From Acidimicrobiaceae bacterium (GTDB lineage Bacteria; Actinomycetota; Acidimicrobiia; Acidimicrobiales; RAAP-2), in NCBI GenBank assembly GCA_003160635.1, contig PMLV01000076.1, forward strand, positions 12,410 to 60,196: 47,787 nucleotides of DNA. The letters run 5' to 3'. The stretch's first letter is position 1. The number at the start of each line of letters is the position of its first letter. The notes below the pieces were generated by a model that saw only the letters and a program-made list of their open reading frames with translations, searched no databases and had not been told where the DNA came from. Shown here one piece after another: positions 8,102-16,363 of the stretch. A program made the translations under genes and the position numbers.

Positions 8102-8512
8102 CTACGCGGAACCACACTTCTCGTAAGAGCGACAGTTCCCTGATCGAAACTCGCTGACGTGGCCACCTTGGACGGACACCTCACCCAGGGGGTGGCCGTC
8201 GATCCCCCACACCGTGTAGGTCCCCTCGACGAGCTCGGGATACACACCGGCGATGAACTCGCGGTTCACGGCCCGCCGTCGCCGGATCATCGTGTGCACG
8301 TGGTGGGATCTCGGGGCACCGACCGGCGTGAGATCGATCTCCATACCCAGGCACGACTCCTCTGCGTAGAGAATGAGGGCGCCGATGTCCCCGCCGATGT
8401 CGAGTATCAATGCCTCTGGGGGACCCTGCGTCGGCCCCGCGTCGACGAACGGCGCCTCAGCCGGGGCATGGGGATGGTCGTGCTCGTGGCCCCCTTTGCG
8501 CAACGTGTCCAC
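8102..8512 (-). CDS. Conserved hypothetical actinobacterial protein
   Basis: A protein of about 136 residues with a His-rich acidic start ('GGHEHDHPHAPAEAP'), then 'LILDIGGDIGALILYAEES', 'EIDLTPVG', 'HVHTMIRRR' and 'AAG-type' core ending 'GTYTVWGIDGHPLGEVSVQGG'. I recognise this layout from conserved small actinobacterial proteins, sometimes loosely labelled phospholipase without evidence. It has no catalytic motif that I can identify. GTG at 8512 is chosen because it lies ten bases after the stop of the DUF4331 gene, which fits an operon; the ribosome site is weak and a start within the DUF4331 gene cannot be excluded. The N-terminal His cluster could bind metal (inference). Confidence 0.62.
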   Translation of the reverse strand: MDTLRKGGHEHDHPHAPAEAPFVDAGPTQGPPEALILDIGGDIGALILYAEESCLGMEIDLTPVGAPRSHHVHTMIRRRRAVNREFIAGVYPELVEGTYTVWGIDGHPLGEVSVQGGHVSEFRSGNCRSYEKCGSA

Positions 8513-8522
8513 CGCGTGAACC

Positions 8523-10034
8523 CTAGAGCTCGGGATCGGTGTTGGCGGCGGGCGTGGCCGGCGGATTGGAGAAGCCCCCATGCGGGTCCGCCAGATAGGG
8601 GAAGTTCGCCTGGTAGGCCCGCGGGCTCGCCGTGACGCCCTGGCTCACGAGCGCCACCGCTGCGTCCGGCGTGTAGGTGGCATCGACCAGCGGTATGGTC
8701 GCACCCGCTACCGCCTTGAGCGCGATGGTGACCACATCGTCGGTGGGCCGCCGGCCGTTGGGGTAACCGGCCAGGTCGTTGCCCAGCAGGCCGAGGTTGC
8801 TCGTTCCCGCCTGCGTCCCATCGCTCGACGTCGGCGCGATCCCCATGTTGAGGCGCAGCATCTCTGCAATGACCTTGCCCCCCTGGTAGGTCCCGACGCC
8901 GAATGCGGCGCCAATGACGCTGCCCGGGATGCCCGTGGCAAAGATGGCCACGAGGTCGGCCCGCGCCTTCGTGTAGGCCGCCAAGTTCGGGAATGCGCCC
9001 GGATAGAGGACAGGCAGAAGGTTCTGCAATTCAGGATGTTGGACCGCCGCCGCAAACTGGCTGTCGTTCACGGGTGCCTGACTGTTCCAGTAATCCTTGG
9101 ACGCCATCGGGACGACGACTTCATTCACGAGCGGACTGCCCAGGCGGGACACCTGGTCATAGGGACCCGTGGCGGTGGTCACACCCGTCGTCGGGTCGAA
9201 CATCCGTACGGTCTGGCGATGCGCCGTCGTATAGACCCCGATGACGGCATGGGGGTCATTGGGCCCCATCGTCAGCGGTGTTCCGTCCGAGGTCAGCGAA
9301 CTGATAGGCATCTGCAGCGCGATGGAGTGCACGTTGACGGCGGCCAGGGAATTGATTCCCGGCGTGTTCGCTCCGGGGATCAGCTGGTCGCCCGAGATCG
9401 GCCTCAGGTCGCCGAGGTCGAAGATGGAGCCGAGGTCCACGAAGAAGCCGTCGGCGCGCTGACCGGCGAAGACGTTCAGGCCATCGGACATCCGATAGAC
9501 CGCCGGTGCCGACAGCGTTGCGTAGTTCGGCGTCGTGCGGATCCCGACGTTGCAGGGAGGGCACGCAAACGCACCGCCGCTGCCCGAGGGCGGGCTGATC
9601 GGCGTCGAAGTGCTGGTGCCCGTGGCGGGGTCGGTGTCGATCCTCGTCACGGTGTAGGTCTGGCGGCGGTTCCAAGTCGAGCTATAGCCCGAAGACGCCG
9701 AATAGGTGATCGGGCCGGTGGCATACAAGAACGTGTCCGGATTGAGGATCGTGGTCGTGAACTCAAATTGGTAGGTGATGGAGGGAATGCCGGTCCCCGT
9801 ATTGTCAATATGGATCTGGTAGAGGACATCGTCGCCGACGGGCGCGCCGCTCCCCACGACGGTCTTGGCGCCGAACTCGAAGAAGTTCGGCCCGCCGTCC
9901 GGGCTCTGCAACGGCACGTAGTTGGCGATGATCGTGACCGTGTCAGGGGCGTCGGGGCTGACGAACGCGTACACGTCCGCGCTGTCGGCGGCCGGATCCT
10001 TGGAAATAGCGGGTGCTTCTCTATGCGACGACAT
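8523..10034 (-). CDS. DUF4331 family protein
   Basis: A 503-residue protein opening with 'SHREAPAISKDPAADSADVY', then 'IIANYVPLQSPDGGPNFFEFG' and 'YQIHIDNTG', the hallmark of the DUF4331 family. The family has no established biochemical function; members occur in soil actinobacteria and other bacteria, often near secreted or Tat-exported proteins. No signal peptide is present in this start, so either it is cytoplasmic or it travels with the Tat substrate encoded just upstream. 'CPPCNVG' near residue 165 gives a CxxC that many relatives do not seem to need. The ATG is 57 bases after the stop of the Tat protein gene, and the following gene begins ten bases after its stop, so all appear to be one transcript. 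Confidence 0.85.
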   Translation of the reverse strand: MSSHREAPAISKDPAADSADVYAFVSPDAPDTVTIIANYVPLQSPDGGPNFFEFGAKTVVGSGAPVGDDVLYQIHIDNTGTGIPSITYQFEFTTTILNPDTFLYATGPITYSASSGYSSTWNRRQTYTVTRIDTDPATGTSTSTPISPPSGSGGAFACPPCNVGIRTTPNYATLSAPAVYRMSDGLNVFAGQRADGFFVDLGSIFDLGDLRPISGDQLIPGANTPGINSLAAVNVHSIALQMPISSLTSDGTPLTMGPNDPHAVIGVYTTAHRQTVRMFDPTTGVTTATGPYDQVSRLGSPLVNEVVVPMASKDYWNSQAPVNDSQFAAAVQHPELQNLLPVLYPGAFPNLAAYTKARADLVAIFATGIPGSVIGAAFGVGTYQGGKVIAEMLRLNMGIAPTSSDGTQAGTSNLGLLGNDLAGYPNGRRPTDDVVTIALKAVAGATIPLVDATYTPDAAVALVSQGVTASPRAYQANFPYLADPHGGFSNPPATPAANTDPEL

Positions 10035-10091
10035 GGTTCAGTTCACCTCATGAAGGGTAGGGACGAAATTTTGTGTGGCGGCCTGGCGGCC

Positions 10092-10379
10092 TTACTTCGT
10101 TGCTTTGAGCAGCTCCTGCGCCAGCGCTTGGCTGGTGTAGTCGATGTGCTTCGTGCCGACGAAGATGGAGATCTTCCCCGACTTGGCATCAACGACATGG
10201 GCCACCACGCCCGAGCCCTCGAGGATGGGTCCCTCGGGAGTTGTCGTCTTGGCTGGAGTGACGACGTCGGCACCGCTCACGCCGGTCAGAAGACTCAGTC
10301 CCCCGGCGGCGGCGACGCCCGTGGCGGCCGCGCCGATGGATGCGTTTCTCAAAAAGTGTCGCCGACTGATGTTAGGCAT
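10092..10379 (-). CDS. Small twin-arginine exported protein
   Basis: A 95-residue protein with a Tat signal 'SRRHFLRNASIGAAATG' at residues 5-21 followed by a hydrophobic alanine-rich segment. The mature part is about 55 residues ('GSGVVAHVVDAKSGKISIFVG...DYTSQALAQELLKATK'). ATG at 10379 is used because AAGGAG lies seven bases upstream; a start at 10415 lacks this. Tat export implies folding or cofactor binding before export, or transport together with a partner lacking a signal; the DUF4331 protein next door is a candidate partner (inference). I do not recognise a domain in the mature part. Confidence 0.72.
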   Translation of the reverse strand: MPNISRRHFLRNASIGAAATGVAAAGGLSLLTGVSGADVVTPAKTTTPEGPILEGSGVVAHVVDAKSGKISIFVGTKHIDYTSQALAQELLKATK

Positions 10380-10436
10380 GCTGTGCTCCTTGCAATGGCC
10401 GATGGATGGGAACAATCACGTTGGAATGAGGGATGC

Positions 10437-11378
10437 TCAAAAGAAAGCCAATCCCACGATGGGACTGCTGAGACTTGCCGTGCCGGCCGCGCCGCAGAAC
10501 GTCGAGTCGCCGTAGGTGAAGATTCCTCCGTCCGAGGCGCCGAGGGTGTACCCGTTGCCGAGGAACGTTCCCGCAATGGCCACCACCGGCTTGTTCAGCG
10601 AAAGGGTCGCCCCCGAACCGTAAAATGTGGAAGCTCCGAACGTGAAGACGCCGCCGTCACTGGACGCCAACACGTACCCGTTGCCGTTTCGTGCGGGAGC
10701 AATGCCGACGATCGGCTTGTTCAACGTCGTGCCCCCGAGTGAGCCGTAGAAAGCAGCATCGCCGAAGGCGAAGACGCCGCCATCGGCTGCGACCAGCCAA
10801 TACCCCCGCCCATCTCGCGTGGCGGCCATGCCCACGATCGGCTTGTTGAGGGTGACGGCGCCCAAGGACCCGTAGAAGGTGGCGTCGCCAAAAGCGAAGA
10901 CACCGCCATCGGCGGCCACCATCCAGTAGCCCTGTCCGTCCGCCGTGGGCACGATGCCCACGATCGGCTGGTTGAGGTGGATCGCCCCGGTGGAGCCCTC
11001 GAAGGGTGCGTCCCCGTACGAGAAGACACCACCATCCGAAGCCACAAGCCAATAGCCGCGACCATCGACGCTCGGCGCCATGCCCACGATCGGCTTGTTG
11101 AGCTTGGTCCCTCCGGCTGATCCGTAGAACCCTGCCGCGCCGTTGGTGAACACGCCGCCCTGTGCCGATACTTGCCAATAACCCGCGCCGTTCGGTCCCG
11201 CGCACCCTGCGATAGCGGTGGCGTGCGCCGTGACGGTGGGAGTGGAGGCTCCGGCGGCGCTTCCGGTGAGTAGTGACTGCACCTGTAGACCTAGGGATCC
11301 CGCCGCCACCGCTGCGGTCGCGATCTTTGCCCCTCTGCTGCCCACTCGTTTCGCGAGTCCACGCCTTCGAACCTTCAT
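10437..11378 (-). CDS. Secreted protein of six 42-residue GYW repeats
   Basis: A 313-residue protein with a basic N-terminus, a long signal-like segment ('IATAAVAAGSLGLQVQSLL', residues 19-37) and then six tandem units of about 42 residues. Each unit has the pattern GYWLVASDGGVFAFGD-xxFYGS-x5-LNxPIVGMxxTxDG. The first unit lacks the aromatic 'FGD' and the last two have GYVLA and GYTLG in place of GYWLV. Repeats of this type are common in secreted proteins of Acidimicrobiia and are predicted to form a beta-propeller or solenoid on the cell surface, possibly for adhesion. ATG at 11378 follows AGGAG by five bases. It is the first gene of the minus-strand run that continues to 8102 and is divergent from the SirB1-like gene. 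Confidence 0.8.
   Translation of the reverse strand: MKVRRRGLAKRVGSRGAKIATAAVAAGSLGLQVQSLLTGSAAGASTPTVTAHATAIAGCAGPNGAGYWQVSAQGGVFTNGAAGFYGSAGGTKLNKPIVGMAPSVDGRGYWLVASDGGVFSYGDAPFEGSTGAIHLNQPIVGIVPTADGQGYWMVAADGGVFAFGDATFYGSLGAVTLNKPIVGMAATRDGRGYWLVAADGGVFAFGDAAFYGSLGGTTLNKPIVGIAPARNGNGYVLASSDGGVFTFGASTFYGSGATLSLNKPVVAIAGTFLGNGYTLGASDGGIFTYGDSTFCGAAGTASLSSPIVGLAFF
10440..11183 (-). repeat. Six tandem 126-bp coding repeats
   Basis: The six protein repeats are also visible as DNA repeats of about 126 bp, with recurring segments such as 'CCCACGATCGGCTTGTTGA' (plus-strand view). Units 3 and 4 are most alike. Such tandem coding repeats can gain or lose units by recombination. Confidence 0.6.
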
Positions 11379-11531
11379 TGGTCTCCTCGTCGGTCGCTCC
11401 ACAGATGCGATGTTCCGGATGGCATTCGGTGCCCATCGGCCGCCGGATGACGAGTACGCCCGATTCTTTGGATTGTCATGAGACCGCAACACAAAGACCC
11501 GACACCGGGGTGATCCTTGTACAGTCTTCGG

Positions 11532-12323
11532 ATGGAACACCTGTCGAGGTGGCGAGACCTCATGTCACGCGATGAAGGTGACATACCCCTCGATGAGGCC
11601 GCGCTCATGATCGCCGCCCATGCGGACCCTGCCCTCCACGTGCCCTCACAACTCGATCGCCTTGACGAGATCGCCGCGCGGCTGGGACCAGCTGACATCG
11701 ATGCGGTGTGCCACTTGGTGTTCGAGACACTCGGGATTCGAGGTGACGTCCAGACCTACGACGACCCGCAGAACTCGTATCTCGACAAAGTGCTCGACCG
11801 CCGCCTCGGCATTCCGATCTCGATGTCAGTCCTCCTCATTGAGATCGGGCGTCGCTGCAACGTTCCTCTTGTCGGGGTCGGGATGCCCGGTCACTTCTTG
11901 GTCAGGGATCCGGATCACCCCGAGCTCCTCATTGACGCGTTCTCCGGAGGGAAACGCCTCGATCGCACGGCGTGCGCGGGGCTGCTGCACACCGTTGCTG
12001 GGGCCGAAGTCGACCTCCCTGACGAATTGCTCGCGTCCGTCGGGACACGCGCCATTCTGACCAGGATGTTGGCCAATCTCGATCACAGCTTCCGTCGGCG
12101 CGGGAACGTGCAGGGGGTCCGCTGGGCCACCCGCCTCCGAGCCGCCATCCCCGGGCAGTCGATGGCCGAACACGTCGCCTTGGCCGATGGGCTGGCCGCC
12201 CTCGGATGCCTCGAAGATGCGGCGGCGCTCCTCGAGGAATCGGCGCTCAACCCGGCACTACCCCAAGAAACGGCTCGGACCCTGCGGGGACGGGCTCGCG
12301 TCCTGGCCGCCCGCTTCAACTGA
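11532..12323 (+). CDS. SirB1/transglutaminase-like family protein
   Basis: A 263-residue protein with the transglutaminase-like SirB1 core: 'IPLDEAALMIAAHA' near the start, then 'NSYLDKVLDRRLGIPISMSV' with 'LIEIGRR' and 'GVGMPGHFLVR', followed by a helical, TPR-like C-terminal part rich in Ala and Leu. The family is not proven to be enzymatic; the usual Cys of active transglutaminases is not in the 'PISMSVLLIEI' helix, which favours a non-catalytic or altered role. The ATG at 11532 fits the family N-terminus. A TTG at 11517, six bases after GGGG, is an alternative start. It is divergent from the repeat-protein operon, with about 150 bases of shared promoter region. Confidence 0.82.
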   Translation: MEHLSRWRDLMSRDEGDIPLDEAALMIAAHADPALHVPSQLDRLDEIAARLGPADIDAVCHLVFETLGIRGDVQTYDDPQNSYLDKVLDRRLGIPISMSVLLIEIGRRCNVPLVGVGMPGHFLVRDPDHPELLIDAFSGGKRLDRTACAGLLHTVAGAEVDLPDELLASVGTRAILTRMLANLDHSFRRRGNVQGVRWATRLRAAIPGQSMAEHVALADGLAALGCLEDAAALLEESALNPALPQETARTLRGRARVLAARFN

Positions 12324-12620
12324 CCAATCGGCGCCGTCGACACTCGCTCCCTAGCCCACGCTCGAGTTTTCCAACACGAGGGGACCCCTTGACCTGAACC
12401 GACGCAGACCTTGAGCACCCCGTCACGAAGCGGGCGCAGGTGAAGCTCGGTGGCCAACGTGAGGACGATCGGGTCGCCCTCACCCAGAAATTTCGTATGC
12501 GACCTGCCCGCCGTTGATGTCTATTGTCGGCCTCAATCCCTCCCGATAGTGGTAGTCGACCTTCTCAGTCGAATAGAAATGGTGACGCGTGCCTCGTGGC
12601 CCGTCACCGAGGAGGTAGGA
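12324..12620. other. Intergenic region, no feature recognised
   Basis: These 297 bases lie between two plus-strand genes. One frame runs open into the dehydrogenase gene from 12450, but the ribosome site GGAGG and the family start place that gene at 12621. I see no clear terminator, promoter or RNA. Confidence 0.4.
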
Positions 12621-13574
12621 ATGGCCGAACTGCCAGAGGATGCGGGCGGGCCGTCGGGCCCAGGCAGATCGGCGAAGGAAACAGTTGCCTTCATCGGATT
12701 GGGGATCATGGGTGGACCCATGGCGATCTGCTTGCTCCGGGCTGGGCATTCGGTCATCGGATTCAATCGGAGCCCGGAAAAGACGGAGCGCCTGTCGAGC
12801 GCCGGTGGTACAGCCGCCGGATCCATTGCCGAGGCCGCGGCGAACGCCGATGTCGTCATCACCATGCTGCCGGACTCTCCAGACGTCGAACATGCCGTCA
12901 TGGGTGCCGGGGGCGTTCTCGCCCATCTCCGACCGGGCGGGCTCCTGATCGACATGAGCACCGTGCACCCTCGCACGGCGCGCCTGATCGCTCGGGAAGG
13001 CGAGGCACTCGGGATCGACGTGCTCGATGCTCCGGTCTCAGGGGGAGAACAGGGCGCCGTGACCGGAACCCTCTCGATCATGGTCGGGGGTCCCGTAGAA
13101 GCCTTCGCGCGTGCCGGCCCGGTCCTCAGCGCCCTCGGCACAACCGTCGTGCACGTCGGCCCGTCAGGCGCCGGGCAGATCGTAAAGGCCGCCAATCAGA
13201 TGGTTGTCGCCGGGACCTTGGAGCTGCTGGGAGAGGCACTGATCTTTCTCGAAGCCTGGGACGTCGACCGCGAGCTGGCAGTACAGGTTCTTGCCGGCGG
13301 CCTGGCCGGAAGCCAGGTGCTCGACCGTAAGGCGGCCCCGATGCTGGCGCGCCAGTTCGATCCGGGATTCCGGATCGAACTCCATCACAAGGACCTTGGG
13401 ATCGCCATGGACGCGGCGCGCCAGGCCGGCATCTCCCTTCCCGTCGGAGCTCTGGTGGCCCAGCTCATGGGAGCGGCGCGCGCCCAGGGGCTCGGCGAGC
13501 TCGATCATTCCGCCCTTCTCGTGGTTCTCGAGGCGCTGTCAGGACTCTCCCCCGGGGACCTCACGCCCTCATGA
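12621..13574 (+). CDS. NAD(P)-dependent beta-hydroxyacid dehydrogenase (HIBADH/GarR-like)
   Basis: A 317-residue enzyme of the 3-hydroxyisobutyrate dehydrogenase / tartronate semialdehyde reductase family. The Rossmann motif is 'FIGLGIMGGPMA' (residues 24-35). 'DAPVSGGEQGA' (136-146) is the substrate-binding signature, and Lys189 in 'GAGQIVKAANQ' matches the catalytic lysine. The C-terminal helical domain contains 'HHKDLGIAMDAARQAG', typical of the family. It would interconvert a beta-hydroxyacid and its semialdehyde; the exact substrate cannot be told. The ATG at 12621 is preceded by GGAGG with five-base spacing, and an N-terminal Gly/Pro linker of about 18 residues precedes the fold. It converges with the GGDEF-EAL gene. 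Confidence 0.88.
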   Translation: MAELPEDAGGPSGPGRSAKETVAFIGLGIMGGPMAICLLRAGHSVIGFNRSPEKTERLSSAGGTAAGSIAEAAANADVVITMLPDSPDVEHAVMGAGGVLAHLRPGGLLIDMSTVHPRTARLIAREGEALGIDVLDAPVSGGEQGAVTGTLSIMVGGPVEAFARAGPVLSALGTTVVHVGPSGAGQIVKAANQMVVAGTLELLGEALIFLEAWDVDRELAVQVLAGGLAGSQVLDRKAAPMLARQFDPGFRIELHHKDLGIAMDAARQAGISLPVGALVAQLMGAARAQGLGELDHSALLVVLEALSGLSPGDLTPS

Positions 13575-13584
13575 GTGAGTGGGC

Positions 13585-13600
13585 GACGCCCGGAGGCGTC
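13585..13600. terminator. Possible bidirectional terminator hairpin
   Basis: GACGCC-CGGA-GGCGTC forms a six-pair stem with a tetraloop in the 28-base gap between convergent stops at 13574 and 13603. There is no T tract, so strength is uncertain; placement is the main support. Confidence 0.4.
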
Positions 13601-13602
13601 CT

Positions 13603-15720
13603 TCAACGACCTTTGCCACGCGGGGCTCGCACGGGCATGTTGGGTTGCCCTTGCAACGCGACGAGGCACTCCTCGGCGGACAGCGGCTTGGCAAAATAGA
13701 AGCCCTGCACCGTGTCACAGCCGAGACGTTGGAGCTCCACCAGTTGTGCCTCGGTCTCGACGCCCTCGGCGGTGACAGGCATCTCGAGCGACTTCCCGAT
13801 GGCGAGGATCGCCGAGACGACAGCTCGCTTGGAGTCGTCGCCCACAATGCCCTCGACGAACGATCGATCGATCTTCAGCTCATCGATCGACAGGCGCGTC
13901 AGGTAAGACAAAGAGGAGTACTTGGTTCCGAAGTCGTCGATGGAGATGCGCACGCCGAGTTCTCGAATTCGCCCGATGACATCGGTGACGATCCCGTCCT
14001 CGACCAGAACGGATTCGGTCAGTTCGAGGCATAGTGCGTCAGGCTCGAGTCCTTCGTCTTCGAGCGTCTGCTCGACGATCTCGGGGAAATCGGCCTCTCG
14101 AAGTTGCGTCGCGGCAACGTTGACCGACATCCTCCACGCGGTGCCAGGGGCAGCATCGCGCCAGGCGTGGAGTTGCCGGCAGGCTGACTCGAGGACGAGC
14201 CTACCCAAAGGGACGATCAAGCCGGTTTCCTCGGCGGTGGGAATGAAATCGTTGGGCTGAATGACACCTCGCTCGCCATGCCGCCAACGCACGAGGGCTT
14301 CGGCGCTGGTGAAACGGGCCTCGCTCAGCGACGCGATCGGTTGAAATTCCAAGAACAGCTCCCCGCTTTCGAGCGAGCGACGGAGCGCCCCCTCGAGCGC
14401 GGAGCGTTCCTGGACCTCGTGGCGCAATCCACGATCGTAGAGTTCGTAGCGGTTTCGCCCCCGCTCTTTTGCGCGGTGCATGGCGAGCTGCGCGTCACGC
14501 ACCATCGCCTCGGCCTCCGCCCCGGGCCCACTGACCGCGATACCGATGCTCGCCGTGATGAGCGCATCGCCCCCCTCGAGCACAAACGGTCTCTCGATCG
14601 CGGTCAGGTACCGCTGGGCTCGTTCGGCCGCGGTGGCAGCCGTGGAGACGTTCTCGCACACGAGCCCATATTCATCGGCGCCGAACCTGGTGACCGTGTC
14701 GGTTATCCGCACCACCGTGCGGAGACGGTCCGCCACGGCGCGGAGAAGATCATCGCCGCAGCCCTCGCCCCTCGCGTCATTGAAGACCCTGAAGTGGTCG
14801 AGGTCGAGGCAGAGCACCGCCACATGTGAGCCGGTGCGTAGCGTGCGGGCTACGGCCAATGCGACCCGATCGAGGAACAGACCCCGGTTGGGCAGACCGG
14901 TCAGCGGGTCGTGGAGGGCGTCGTGAGCGAGCCGGAGCTCTGTTTCCTTCCGCTCGGTGATATCTCGTACGACACCGATATTCCCGACGACGACTCCGAG
15001 CGAGTCGAACTGCGCGTCGGCGGCCACGAACAACCATCGCGGTGAGCCGTCCGGACGGGTGAAGCGCAGTTCCAGTTCGGTCGGGGCGCCGAGCTCGCGC
15101 ACATTGTCGAGAGCCTCGGAGAGCAGCTGGCGATCGTCGGGATGGACGAGCTCGAAGAAATCGAGCCATCGAACTATTCCGCCTGCCTCAATTCCTGTGA
15201 TGCGATACGTCTCGAGCGTCATGGTCATGACGGATTCGGGACCTATCGGAGCTTTCCAGCCGCCGAAATGCCCGATGGACTGCGCATGCTCCAAGAACGC
15301 CTGGCTCTCCCGTAGTTCGCTCTCTCGGCGGCGTCGGTCACCCACGTCTCTCCCGATCGACGAGACGCCGACCACCGTCCCGGATTCATCAAAGATGGGA
15401 GAGAGTCGAGTCTCGATTTCGGCGAATTCGCCGTCCGCCCTCCACCGGAACCCATCGACGACCTCGCTCCATTGCCCGCGGCTGACCCGCTCCAGAATCT
15501 CCCGGACGGAAATCGATTCACGTTCGGGGTACAGGACGCTGGCCGGTTTCCCGATCATCTCCGCCGCCTTGTAGCCATACAGCATTTCCGCCCCACGGTT
15601 CCACGCCGTGATGACGCCATCCAGCCGGGTGGCGAAGATGGCGTCGCCCGAGCCATCGTCGATGGCAGACAAGTGCACGGTGGGATCGGTCCCTGGCGCG
15701 TTCCTCAATGTCCTCCTCAT
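13603..15720 (-). CDS. PAS-PAS-GGDEF-EAL cyclic-di-GMP signalling protein
   Basis: A protein of 705 residues with no membrane helix. PAS 1 spans about residues 20-130 ('ATRLDGVITAWNRGAEMLYG') and PAS 2 about 135-260, ending with the PAC-like 'VRDITERKETE'. The GGDEF domain (about 265-430) has the motif 'RFGADEYGL', where GADEY (347-351) replaces GG(D/E)EF; the second glycine is lost, so cyclase activity is doubtful. The EAL domain (about 440-690) keeps 'SAEALVRW' (EAL at 474-476), 'ELTES', 'DDFGTKYSSL' (from 595) and 'ELKIDRSFV', so c-di-GMP phosphodiesterase activity is likely. PAS domains probably sense a ligand or redox state. ATG at 15720 is chosen because longer forms would overlap the secreted-protein gene ending at 15836; no ideal ribosome site is seen. 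Confidence 0.9.
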   Translation of the reverse strand: MRRTLRNAPGTDPTVHLSAIDDGSGDAIFATRLDGVITAWNRGAEMLYGYKAAEMIGKPASVLYPERESISVREILERVSRGQWSEVVDGFRWRADGEFAEIETRLSPIFDESGTVVGVSSIGRDVGDRRRRESELRESQAFLEHAQSIGHFGGWKAPIGPESVMTMTLETYRITGIEAGGIVRWLDFFELVHPDDRQLLSEALDNVRELGAPTELELRFTRPDGSPRWLFVAADAQFDSLGVVVGNIGVVRDITERKETELRLAHDALHDPLTGLPNRGLFLDRVALAVARTLRTGSHVAVLCLDLDHFRVFNDARGEGCGDDLLRAVADRLRTVVRITDTVTRFGADEYGLVCENVSTAATAAERAQRYLTAIERPFVLEGGDALITASIGIAVSGPGAEAEAMVRDAQLAMHRAKERGRNRYELYDRGLRHEVQERSALEGALRRSLESGELFLEFQPIASLSEARFTSAEALVRWRHGERGVIQPNDFIPTAEETGLIVPLGRLVLESACRQLHAWRDAAPGTAWRMSVNVAATQLREADFPEIVEQTLEDEGLEPDALCLELTESVLVEDGIVTDVIGRIRELGVRISIDDFGTKYSSLSYLTRLSIDELKIDRSFVEGIVGDDSKRAVVSAILAIGKSLEMPVTAEGVETEAQLVELQRLGCDTVQGFYFAKPLSAEECLVALQGQPNMPVRAPRGKGR

Positions 15721-15835
15721 TTCTTGGCCAAACCAGGTCGATCCTTCGGCTGCCACTTCTGCAACACACCGCAGACGCGTCTCTTGCGCGGCTGCAACCA
15801 CTAGACGTGGGTCACGGGCGAGGGTGACCCACCCC

Positions 15836-16276
15836 TCAGCTATGCACCGTTTCGCAGGGCTTGCCCGAGACGCCGCTCCAGGTGTTGCACAGCACGGTCC
15901 CATTGGGGAAGTTTCCCGGGTCCGACCAATCCGACACGAGCTCTACGCCCGCGCTCCCGCACTGGTTGCCTCCACTGGCCCAGAGAACGCCGTTCACCAG
16001 GAAGCTCGCCCTGGTGCACATGGATTTGGAAAGGTACACGGATGTCGCCCAATCCGAAACGTTGAGTCCCGTTCCCGTCACGTAGATGCACACCGGGCCA
16101 GAACAGCCGTTGGCACTGTCGGCGATGGGACCGATGCCGAGCACGCCACTCGTCACGCTGACATCGGGCGTGGCCGCCGAGGCCGCTCCTGCCGTGAGGG
16201 TTCCGACGGCTATGACCAACGTTGCCGCCGCCAGCGCGTGGGCGAGAGTGCGACGAGAGAGAGCTGCGAGATGCAT
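15836..16276 (-). CDS. Small secreted six-cysteine protein under a BlaI-type operator
   Basis: A 146-residue protein with a clear Sec signal: basic start 'MHLAALSRRTLAHALA', hydrophobic core 'AATLVIAVGTLTAG' and a cleavage-like AASA-A near residue 36. The mature part is about 110 residues with six cysteines, enough for three disulfides, in contexts 'NGCSGPVCIYVTG', 'KSMCTRAS', 'NQCGS', 'VLCNTWSG' and 'KPCETVHS'. I recognise no family; it is not a beta-lactamase and has no SxxK or metal motif. The promoter just upstream is overlaid by dyads that fit a BlaI-type repressor (16322-16363). The +1 expected from that promoter lies near 16332, so a longer frame from 16354 would begin upstream of the transcript and is not used. 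Confidence 0.7.
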   Translation of the reverse strand: MHLAALSRRTLAHALAAATLVIAVGTLTAGAASAATPDVSVTSGVLGIGPIADSANGCSGPVCIYVTGTGLNVSDWATSVYLSKSMCTRASFLVNGVLWASGGNQCGSAGVELVSDWSDPGNFPNGTVLCNTWSGVSGKPCETVHS

Positions 16277-16321
16277 GGCTCCGCCTTTCCGGTCGAGAGG
16301 TGCCACTGGTCGACACCTAAG

Positions 16322-16363
16322 TCCTACTGATTGGTAGGAGTATATTCCTACCATGTTGTAGGA
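16322..16363. promoter_or_regulatory. Double BlaI-type operator
   Basis: Two identical dyads TCCTAC-N6-GTAGGA occur at 16322-16339 and 16346-16363, separated by six bases. The hexamers therefore recur every 12 bp across 42 bp with no mismatch in the arms. BlaI/MecI/CopY repressors bind CTAC/GTAG-type dyads as dimers, and a blaI gene lies 1.4 kb away in the same module. The first repressor dimer would cover the promoter spacer and the second the transcription start. The match in type is established knowledge; binding by this BlaI is inferred. Confidence 0.7.

Noticed and set aside
8580..10742. A 720-codon open frame on the plus strand
   Set aside because: It runs antisense to the DUF4331, Tat and repeat-protein genes, has Arg- and Gly-rich low-complexity composition and no family signature. 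High GC makes such antisense frames common.
10440..11183. A CRISPR-like repeat array
   Set aside because: The 126-bp periodicity is coding repetition of a protein unit; there are no short identical repeats with variable spacers.
12450..12620. A 57-residue N-terminal extension of the beta-hydroxyacid dehydrogenase
   Set aside because: The extension has no homology to the family, and GGAGG at 12611-12615 fits a start at 12621.
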